A stretch of 19,586 nt of DNA from Xanthoparmelia taractica (taxonomy: Eukaryota > Ascomycota > Lecanoromycetes > Lecanorales > Parmeliaceae): NCBI GenBank assembly GCA_033085395.1, contig JANQBS010000476.1, positions 1 through 19,586 on the forward strand, read 5' to 3'. A program made the position numbers and the translations under genes. Every line of letters begins with the position of its first letter. Position 1 is the first letter of the stretch. Positions 1 through 8,475 of the stretch are shown piece after piece. The notes under the pieces are model-generated. The model did no database searches. It had not been told where the DNA came from and was given only the letters and a program-made list of their open reading frames with translations.

Positions 1-890
1 TTTTTTAAAAAAAGTTGAAAAAAAGTTGAAAACGACTATGTTCAACAGATACCACACCTTTCCGACCCGTACTTATAAAAAAATATAATTTATAATTTCT
101 ATAATTTAGTAAATTGTAAGACGAAACTAGAGTTCGAATAGTTCGTCTATAGCTTACTTTATCGATTTATAATTGTATTATTATTCTTAATTACTTTCGT
201 TAGTTTTTTATTATATATTAAATAAATAAGCTTCGACTCTTAAATATTTCGATTTTTTTATATTTAAATCGCTACTTAATAGACTAACGCTTATATATTC
301 GTAGATACTAAATTATTAGATAGATCTTTAGAGAAGACTTTAATCTCTTAATTAATTATCTTGTCACGAACGAATGAACGTGTAGTGGGATTGACTGCTT
401 CCATTGATCGAATATGCTACGAAGACTCCGAAAACTCTTCTCCGGAGCAACATTGATCCACATCGGGCTTGGTATTCGGAGAGCACATGTCAAAACCGTG
501 ACATATCTCTTATAGATTATAATACTTAAGAATACTTCTTATCTTCTTAGATTATAATCAATATTTTTTCTACTCTTTAAGCTTAGAAAACTTCTAAATC
601 TATATTAATACTTTCGTCTATATATTAAACGATTATATTATAATTATATTAAGATTAGATATTGTGAGAATTCTCGTTTAACTTCTATAAAAGACAAGGT
701 ACTTAGATATCTATTCTTCACACGTAGTTAGTAATTAACTAAGTAATTATTCCTTAGTTAATAAGAATTGAGATTATAAATATAAAATTTCGAGCTTATA
801 ATTCATTAGATTAGAGAATTAAGTGATCTTATATATAGTATAAATTGATTGCTTGATTGATTAGGAGTGACGAACTATCTAGCTAGGATA
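1..890. repeat. AT-rich, RIP-like transposon-relic block (left)
   Basis: Composition is dominated by A, T and TpA steps apart from the GC-normal insert at 362-503. No reading frame stays open for long, and no tRNA or gene can be seen. This is the texture of repeated DNA heavily mutated by RIP in ascomycetes, where CpA becomes TpA on both strands. The type of element that was destroyed cannot be recognised. The change to normal composition is gradual, around 850-900. The matching block at the right end makes this one of two AT-rich flanks around the gene-bearing interval. RIP is inferred from composition; no dinucleotide index was computed. Confidence 0.7.
362..503. mobile_element. Short element with LTR-like ends and 5-bp target duplication (candidate solo LTR)
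   Basis: The 142-base segment begins TGTCACG and ends CGTGACA, an exact 7-base inverted pair that also has the TG...CA ends of long terminal repeats. It is flanked directly on both sides by TATCT (357-361 and 504-508), a perfect 5-base target-site duplication as made by Ty1/copia and Ty3/gypsy integrases. Its composition is balanced, in sharp contrast to the AT-rich DNA around it, so it probably inserted after that DNA was mutated. It contains no ORF. A short non-autonomous terminal-inverted-repeat element is the alternative. No second copy was found in the window. Confidence 0.6.
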
Positions 891-1746
891 TAGAGAAACG
901 CCAAGACGCTTAGTCAGCTTGCGGCGAACGGCCTCCTATTGACTGAATTCCAACAAGCTACAAGTTCAGCTCAGGGATCAGAGAATTCACGAATCATGGC
1001 CCAATATTGAGCACAAACAGCAATACTTATATTTAACATGTGGGTACAGATAGACTGTACAGCAGTATCTCGGAATGGCCGGATTCGAAACCCTTCTAGC
1101 CCTAGTATTCGCACAGCATTCCGAAATATTGTTTAACAAGTGTCGCGTGATGATCAAGGTTGGGAATATGTGTATGGACGCCCTTTATCTATGTTAATCC
1201 GCAAACCAGAATTCCCACAAGGTATTCCATTAGGTATAAGGTATCCCGTTAGGGAACTGAGACCCTGGCAAGTACAGTCCCTTGCGTGGGCCTTTCGTGG
1301 CTCCTTGTTCCGTTCAGGTCCTACCTACGCCCCACCTCACTTGCCCAGATACACAAGTATGTCTTTCAAGTCCAGAGCTCACGAGTATTGTAACAGCTGA
1401 CAATTGTTCCCATCAGTGGTCCCAAGCTCAGAAGAAAATTGTGCTCTGGTGACGCACGCCTCCAACACGAACTGAGATACTCGCCAGGATCCAAACTTTC
1501 CTTGAAAACTCGACGCCAACGGTGAAGAGACTATCTAAATCGCCGAGACTACGGCGGCCAGCCGACGGCGTTGCCTCTTCCCGAGTTGGGCATGTGCCTA
1601 TACTGGGCCATCCATCTCCCTCCTCCTGCAGACCCATATTTGAAAAATTGTGGGAATGTGCGAATAAAAAAGAACTTGCGAGATGAAAGGAGGTTTCGAC
1701 GAGTGCCTAATTTGCTAAAGACGACGCAACAAACGCAGGTACTGTG
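891..1746. other. Non-coding or unrecognised stretch
   Basis: Composition is normal here. The longest open frame (about 86 codons, 1140-1400) begins at GTG and has no recognisable motif. A spaced 8-base inverted pair TCGGAATG/CATTCCGA (1070-1077 and 1117-1124) could form a hairpin, but it has no duplication around it. I see no gene I can support. Confidence 0.4.
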
Positions 1747-3126
1747 ATGGCCTCTCCGTCATCTAACAACCAAGCTCGTTTCAAAGCGTACCTTGTCCGG
1801 ATATAATGTTACGAGAGCATCGAAGAAGAAGCTCAAAAGGCTGATCCGAGAGTCGTAGAACACAGCCACCCACTTCCGAGAGAAAAGAAGAGCGACTTCC
1901 AGTTTCAGTATATCCTCGAAGATAGTACAATGCTGACACCGAGACTTAGAAGCTACTGAAGGCGCATGCCTATCATTGTGCCAACTGCGATACTGGGTAC
2001 TAGGAGTAGTTGATGAAGAAAATTACAAGATAGATCCACCGCGAGAAGAAAGCAGAGCTGTTGTAAGCCACGAGGGATCGCTTAACAAATGACTTCCGAG
2101 CAAAAAAGATACCTATCATCCACCAAAGGACAAAGAATGAGCTGGAGACAGCAGCCCTGGGTAGAGTTAAGAATGTGCTAGCAGACATCGAAGCCAGAGC
2201 CTGGGCACCTTTGAGGATCCAGATACGAGGAACGTTACATATGCTGCGATTGCCGCCAGAAGGGTCACTGAGAATATGCAGCGTCATCTGGACGGAGAGA
2301 GAGAGATCCCAAGAGGAGCAAGAAAGATACGAAAAAGATGTGGAGGGGGAAGGCTTGATGGATGATTCAGACTGATGTATTCAAAAGGGACGGATCACAC
2401 AGCCCTATCGCCAACAGGTATAGCCTGCGGATGGCAGATATATCGTCCTTGCTTGCTTGCCTGATGAGGCCTTGCATTCAGATGCCTTTCTATCGGACCC
2501 CGCAAAGCTGGAACTATCGCTAAATGATAGATCAAACCAGAGGTGACGTTGACGAACATCATGACATCTTTGTGGAGAACGCTCGCCGTAACTAAAAAAC
2601 GGCAGCGAGAAAATTCGAAGAATCCAGTAGGTTGAGAAGCTCATTCGCCATGTGATATTAGACCCATGGAGCTTGATTCTTGGAAGACTGAAGCTGAGAT
2701 CGGTGATATCCATTGGTTTCTTTGAAAAGAAGAGTATTGGATCAAAGATATCTACGGTTAACATCATCGTCTAGAAGTCCTAAGGAGGACTGCAGTCAAA
2801 GCCTTTGAGATCTATCTCGGACAAGACATCAATACCTCTCCACTTGGTTGTGTAAGTTATCAAATTTTCGTTCGCAGAACATAAATGTACGAGACCACCA
2901 GTGGCGACAATGAAGACAACACCGATATCATCAGGTCGATGGGCACAAGGCGACAGTATGGCAGACCAGAATCGACGACTATACATTGAGATTCAAGAGC
3001 GGTCATGTCTCCAAAGACTTACCGATGCAACATCTTGATCATACAACGAGCATAGAACTATGCACGGAATGGAGACTCCTGAAGTCCGTCAAGAAGAGCC
3101 TACGCGCCAACTTCGATGACGGAGCT
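1747..3126 (+). pseudogene. Decayed coding traces, unrecognised protein
   Basis: Several stretches read like protein but are broken by stops and frame changes. One frame opens with ATG at 1747, meets TAA after 19 codons, then continues in frame with an acidic/basic segment rich in E, K and R up to about 1965. Around 2225-2260 a reading gives YICCDCRQKGH, a C-x2-C-x4-H spacing like part of a zinc knuckle, before a TGA. From 2881 one frame runs to TAA at 3124-3126 with a single TGA at 2911-2913 and ends in a charged segment containing WRLLKSVKKSLRANFDDGAR. I do not recognise the family. The pieces may belong to one dead gene, to several, or partly to chance. Confidence 0.25.
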
Positions 3127-3807
3127 CGCTAAAGTTACAAACGTTACCTGTCTTGAGCGCCCTAGGAGGGAGTTTTTTATTAGGGAAAGCGGATACGGGG
3201 AGAATTAGGGGCGAAATGCTTCCATTTCACCCTCTTTGACAGCTTCTTTTGTTTTTTACCTTTACGCGAGATATATTCTTTGTCACCTATATCTGACCCT
3301 AGATATAACGCGTGAGATCTTTTGACCCGGATGCTCATTGCCATTCCTTACTATGCCTCTTCGTCTTACAACTCTTGAACAGGTATGAAGTCTGGAATAC
3401 GCGACGTGCAGGATACGTACGCGACGAATAAGGAAACCACAGAACAGCGCCAAAAAGCAAAATGTTGATGGGTAAGAAAGGGCTGTCCCTTCGGTTTAGG
3501 AGGTCGTGCTTACCAATGTAATCGTCGACATGGACTGCGCAATACCTCGGTTGAAGTCTCCAATCTCATGGCAAACCCGCGAACGAAGGCCGAGTACGGC
3601 GACTATTGTGCCCACAACTCTTACTTACTCAGCTTTGAAAAGGAAGGGAAGGACGTTAATGACATGATATGCAAAACACAGAAACTAGACTGGCAAGCAG
3701 TCGCAAAGCGAATGACAGGGGAGAATCTGTACAGTCAGTACCAGGCCCATCTGTTCCAGCGTCGAACATGATCATAGAAATTCCCCACTTCTCGTCGCGT
3801 GGAAAAA

Positions 3808-4521
3808 ATGCCCATGGGGCTAGGAGAGGACCGTATACAGCTGGGGAACGAACTGGGCGAAACCACGAGACCACTCTCACGCAGCTTGTGGTACTGCGCC
3901 TGCTGTATCATCATCATAACCATAACGTTCGTCATCATGATTGTCATACGATGCATTTCTCTCACTGGATACGACAACGGCGACACAAGAGAACATAGAT
4001 ACAACAGTAACCGATACGTCAAAGGTGAATTCGATACCGTCCAAGGGCCTTCGCACTCGGTGCGGTTGTCTTTAAAATTCCAGGGACTCTCTAGGATGAG
4101 AAGAAGTTCTTTTTCAGATTGATGCTCTTGATGTGACGAAAAGTTCAAGGAATAGCAGCCTGTTGAGAACAACGCAGAGAATGTGACGATTTGAAAGATC
4201 AATGCTTCACAATCTCGAGTTATTGGTGTTTATCGCCCAATCCACAAGGGGATGGAAGTACAAACGTCCGTTCGCTTTGATCCTCCGCAAGACTTCAATT
4301 TCCAAGAAGACGACGGTGATGAGGAGTGGCTGGATCTTACAGAGTGGAAGATGCTTAAAGATGCCCGTGCGAGGACTGAAGACGCAATCTTACTCAGAAA
4401 CACAAGCTTCGAGCGAAGAAATCCTTCACCCGTGAATTCAAGCACCGTGCCCGAACTCCAACACGAATCAGACCCACACAGCACCATCCGCCCCGAGGTG
4501 CCAATCTTCAATTTTGACTAG
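3808..4521 (+). CDS. Possible single-pass membrane protein gene (hypothetical, structure unresolved)
   Basis: From ATG 3808 a frame runs to TGA 4120 and encodes a polar N-terminus, then a clear hydrophobic helix (about residues 28-48, CACCIIIITITFVIMIVI), then a basic/polar region. The same frame reopens at about 4189 and runs to TAG 4519-4521 with an acidic stretch (QEDDGDEEWLDLTEW), a basic region and a proline-rich tail ending PIFNFD. One gene with an intron between about 4050 and 4190 would join the two, but I found no convincing donor/acceptor pair of the right phase. It could therefore be two genes or a damaged one. The same frame is also largely open upstream (3466-3768), which may be an earlier exon. 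The family is unknown. Confidence 0.3.
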
Positions 4522-5335
4522 GGAGCCCCAACTCTACACGGTTTACTACTTAAAGCCACGCTTACCTATCTCGGGGCTAGTTTTTCTTGTCCAATTAGGA
4601 TATTTCGAAAGAGCTTGCCTGGTAATCCGTGATGAAGAAGACTTGTAGGCTTATGATTGTCATTTCGAGATCCTACTATTCCTTCCCATGACGATTTCTA
4701 GATTGCTTTAAAAGTCCTGGAGACTGCGGTCGCGTCTGTCGAGAAAGGTTTTCTGCCTGCAGATTTCCTCCCCTTTCGATCAGTTAAGCCTTGCCCCTCC
4801 CTACATTAAACTTCCGGCTTTACGCCACCCTACCTTCATCATGGCATTTCCATCCATCAATCAAATGGCGCCTATTACCTAGCCCGAATCACCTTGAGCG
4901 AAAACAACCTGGATGTGTTTGCCGCGTCTGTCTTGCATGCAGATGGCAATCCTCTCAGCCATCGCAGCCTGCGGTCGCACTTCCGCACCGCTGTAATGGC
5001 CTCCACCGAGAGGCAGCCCAGCATCCAAGGGGCCAAATAGCCGCCAACGCACCCGCTTACTGATCGTCTTTGCTCGTATCTAGATATATGCGCTAAGTTT
5101 TTCTTCTCTCTTGCAAATTAGAGAGGCGTGAATTTATTAGCGGAGTGGGTATATTATCTCTACTGCAGCCATTTCAGGTCAATCGTTCAATCCTATCTTC
5201 TACCCACAAGGTCTTACTGCTCTTCCTGGGTTTCTTCTTTGCCTAGTTGTCTCATGGTATTTTTGAGAGCCTAGGTTCATTTACACGGATTCGGGGTGAG
5301 TGCATAGATGCATTTACAATTATTTTTGACGGTTG
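4522..5335. other. Intergenic stretch with weak coding traces
   Basis: The part at 4800-5060 is GC-richer and open in two plus-strand frames. One of these ends about 5037 and reads like a short protein tail, but it lacks an upstream ATG in frame. No domain is recognisable and no splice sites could be assigned. The remainder (5070-5335) shows no gene, RNA or repeat. Confidence 0.3.
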
Positions 5336-5538
5336 ATGAGACTTGTGCAAGAGAGGCAAGGAAAGCTCAAGGCCGCTTTTGACGTCTATAATTCGAAGAC
5401 AGAAGTGTCAGAGATCTGGCGTTGAAACCTTTTAGGAGACCGGAGTTGCTGGTTTATGAGATGGAAACGCTGTGTGAGAAGGGAATAGAGACAGTCTTTG
5501 AGCATTTGGACGGAGAATGGATGGTAAATGGCGAGTGA
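5336..5538 (+). other. Short protein-like fragment with apparent frame break
   Basis: ATG 5336 opens a charged 28-codon reading that ends at TGA just after 5417. An overlapping frame then continues with a protein-like stretch (RPELLVYEMETLCEKGIETV) to TGA 5536-5538. Together they look like one short helical, acidic protein tail broken by a one-base indel. No family is recognised, and chance cannot be excluded. Confidence 0.2.
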
Positions 5539-5759
5539 AGAGGAAGATGGCTTCGGGGAGAGAGGGAGCACTAATCACGGACCTTGCTGGTATAGGCTGG
5601 CGGTGGACAGAGCGGATATTTGTGATATATTTGTCATATCATTTATTGTATTAAATTATCGACTCATCGCTTTGCACAGGAAGACTGTGATGGCTGGTTT
5701 ATGCCTCTCGTGCACCAATCCATCTATCCACTCACTGTATGTTCACTGCATTCCGTTAC

Positions 5760-6200
5760 CTACGAAGCTAGACAACCCCATCATCATCCCAATGGATAAC
5801 CATCTGGATCATACCTGTAGTGCCCGCAGTCCCCGTTACTGATGGTGATTTACCGTCAGGATCTCCACGACCTTCCCCAGTGTAGGTATACTCTCCGTCC
5901 TATTCATTCTAAGCAGATATCTGGGCATGAATCCATTCTATACGTAGTTTTAGATCGCAAGTGCCGGTGATCTCGCCCTGGCAATAAATCGCCCTATCGT
6001 CTGCACTGTATTCGTAAATGGTAACGGTGTAATTGGCCGTTAACTATACAAGCAACGCAGCAGTCATAAGCGGAGTGGAGGAAGCTGAAGTTCCGTGAGT
6101 AGGCGTATGGGTATCCTTCAACTATGACTACGGGATCCGACAGAGTTGGTCAGTCATTGGTGATTACGAAAATCACAGCGAGTCGCGATAATGCTACCAA
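5760..6200 (-). pseudogene. Relic of a cysteine-containing, probably secreted fungal protein
   Basis: Read on the minus strand, the segment from 6149 down to about 6035 has a clean frame containing YAYSRNFSFLHSAYDCCVAC, a CC-x2-C pattern. A frame change near 6035 leads to a second stretch down to 5912 (NYTVTIYEYSADDRAIYCQG, then EITGTCDL). TAG codons at 5909-5911 and 5900-5902 follow, and the same frame then continues with a Gly/Thr-rich stretch (YTGEGRGDPDGKSPSVTGT) to about 5770. The CC-x2-C ... YC ... TC spacing recalls small fungal extracellular cysteine-rich (PAN/apple-like) proteins. The TAG stops fit CAG to TAG changes. Upstream, the frame is open from 6413 to a TGA at 6150-6152 and includes a hydrophobic stretch, but its status is unclear. 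Family assignment is tentative. Confidence 0.38.
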
Positions 6201-6908
6201 CGGCAAGAGTATTGTCAGGGGAACAGACGGAACGTTGGGCAAGAGGGTTTCTAGGCTTCCGAGATATCGCAAGATTAGGGAATTCCTCCCGCGACAGGTT
6301 TGGCGGAGTTCCCGAATTCGCAGCGGGAATGGAATAGTCTTGGGTTGGAACGATTCCGGAAGATCGAAAGTCGCCTGTACATTATTTAGCTCGTATAGAG
6401 TCTTCCAGCGCACAGGATAGACTCAGTGTGATCACGATTTTCAAGTATCCTTTCCCAGCATGCTAGTGACCAGCTTAGACGAAATGACGACTGTTGATGG
6501 TCGTCGGAAGGCGAAGAATAGCCTATAATGTATTCCGTCCACGAAGACTGTGATACATGAACTCCTGCCAATTGTCGGTCGTTTGCCTGAATGTCTTATC
6601 GTGTGTTTGGTAGCAAACCAGGGCACCAACGACCTCTTAAAGAGAGGCATGGGTAGATGTGTCCTGAAGTTTCTCACCCTCTTGTGTTCTTCCCCAGGTA
6701 TTTTGGGTTTTTGCTGATCAACACTCCTCCACTTCTCTAGCCAATCTAAAGAACAACGGCATGTCTAGTATGGAATGAGAATTATGAGCACTCGATAACG
6801 GACATGAGTGCAAACATACTAACTAACCATTCGGGGGCTGGGTCTTGTTCCTTTAGGTCCGCATAGCTGACTGCTACTCGTGTAGCTTGTTTATGGAACC
6901 AAAAGTAA

Positions 6909-7511
6909 ATAATCTACGTTGGCCCAAATAAAAGCCACTTCGCAGTGTCTCGAAATATGCTGTGCTCACACTCCGTTTACTTCAATCGCCTTCTGAACGG
7001 ATTTCTTGCGAGAACGTCTGGTGACAGCGTGTTCCTAAAGATTGACGAGCAAGAGGCGTTCGATCTCCTATTCAACTGGATGCTCCATGATAGTCTCGCC
7101 CTCGATCTTTTCGAGGCCACCGTACTTGTTGATGAGGGTGACCAAAAAGCGTTAGGTGATGGGTGTCATCTTCTCTGTGAGTTTTATTGCCTGTGTGCTA
7201 GAATAGAAGTTGTGAGAATTCGGCTGGAAATAATGAAGAAACTTCGTGTTCTCGTCCGGCACGGAGACAGGTTGCCGGTTCAGCCTCGAACCTTTCGAAC
7301 GGTCTTAGAGAATCTACCCGAGGATTCGACAATGTATGAGTACATCTTGCAAGAGGTGGCTGATGATCTAGCGGATAGAAAGGGGCATGATTACGAATAT
7401 TATGACGAACTCTTGGAAGGGCCCAAGGCCGTTAGAGGGTTGGTGAAAGCTTTGTTCAGAAGAATGAAAAAGAAGAGGGATAATGAACTGCAAGAACAGA
7501 GGATGAGCTAG
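6909..7511 (+). pseudogene. BTB/POZ domain protein lacking a usable N-terminus
   Basis: The reading from 6909 begins IIYVGPNKSHFAVSRNMLCS, the typical fungal BTB opening (a beta strand with VGP, then a basic/Phe residue, then the LCSHSVYF helix). It continues with LLNGF and FDLLFNWML and a helical C-terminal half rich in Glu/Arg, ending in a KKKRD-containing tail and TAG 7509-7511. BTB domains mediate dimerisation or recruitment to Cullin-3 ligases; in fungi most copies are uncharacterised. An in-frame TAA (6906-6908) lies directly before the homologous part, and no acceptor site removes it. The first ATG in frame is 6957, inside the domain, giving 184 residues that lack the first strand. An intron signature lies upstream (CTAAC at about 6817, then CTTTAG ending 6855), so exon 1 may have been upstream. 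It is probably a decaying gene, but a short protein from 6957 is possible. Confidence 0.6.
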
Positions 7512-8475
7512 AACCTGTTACATGTCTGGAAGACAAACATCAGAGCTATGGCGGTCGTTGTGATATAGCAAGAATGAGACTTACCGGATTATTCCCTCCA
7601 CCCACCACATCGTAATAGATTGAGAACAAGCTTTACACCTGCGATGCCACTTTGAGTTTCCACCAACGTCGAGCCGACCCATTAGTGTAAGATGCATGTT
7701 CGCGACGGCTCAATTTAGCACTAAGACAAGACGACATCGCACATGTAATCCTTGCTTATGCATCGAGTCAAGCAGTTTTGTTACATCCAAGTCCATCAGA
7801 CGGCATCTCAGTATGAAGACTTTGACTTGTGGCATTGTCTTTACATGGCGTAAATATTGAAAGGTCCTAGTCCCCAGCACAATCGCTGGCAAAAACGAGC
7901 CAAGACGCCTCCACTTTGCAAGAAGAGACCGCAGAGAAAAAATCTGTTTTCAGGTGAGACTAGAACAATTGGTGCCACATCAAGAAAGATATGGGTTGCA
8001 CAACAGGGTGATCGCAATCGGACAATCAGGAAGGTCCGAAGTGTGAGGACAGAGATGTATTGATCTCATTCGAATCACAGGTCCATACTCTCAGGTCAAG
8101 GATACAGGTGAAAAAGGGTTATGGCTTGTACTTGTCGAGTTGTTCCATCGCTAGTTATCCCAGTTTGCACAGCGTTGCCGAACCGGAACGCTCTTCCATT
8201 TCTTTGGGCAGACTCTGTAGAAACCCGGCTGGAGGACTACGTCTCGCCACAGCTTTGACTCCTCGACAATCTCGCCGACCTCGAGGTATAATGAACTCTG
8301 AAGCGCTGTTCATGCCCCTTCGGTTTTGGATTCTTAAAGCCGGCAGTCTAACCCAAGCTAGGTTAGCTTTTAATCCCGGACAGTTTTGCGTTTCAAATTG
8401 TTTCCAGAGAATATATCTATCCTCTATGCTTACTCCCGTTACTTTTTACCACTCAAGCATGTCTTCATTGCTACT
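7512..8475. other. Intergenic stretch
   Basis: Only short overlapping frames without recognisable motifs occur here. The last few hundred bases presumably include the promoter and 5' leader of the membrane protein gene at 8476. The frame of that gene is open upstream to about 8386 without an ATG. No RNA gene or repeat is visible. Confidence 0.4.

Noticed and set aside
1..890. CRISPR-like or telomeric repeat
   Set aside because: No regularly spaced repeats and no TTAGGG/CCCTAA units; the sequence is irregularly AT-rich.
1078..1100. GGATTCGAAACCC as a possible tRNA T-arm
   Set aside because: The flanking bases do not form the five-pair T stem, and no acceptor or anticodon arm could be placed.
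1070..1124. Inverted pair TCGGAATG/CATTCCGA as ends of a small transposon
   Set aside because: The span is only 55 bases and no target duplication flanks it; chance or a weak hairpin is as likely.
2852..2877. GTAAGT...TTCGCAG as an intron
   Set aside because: The signals look good but the span is 26 bases, too short for a spliceosomal intron, and no branch site fits.
3735..4202. 155-codon minus-strand frame as a gene
   Set aside because: It is the reverse of the more protein-like plus-strand frame; its Met/Ile-rich hydrophobic stretch mirrors the plus-strand membrane helix region.
8386..8475. Extending the membrane protein upstream to 8386
   Set aside because: There is no ATG in that stretch, and starting at 8476 places a proper signal peptide at the N-terminus.
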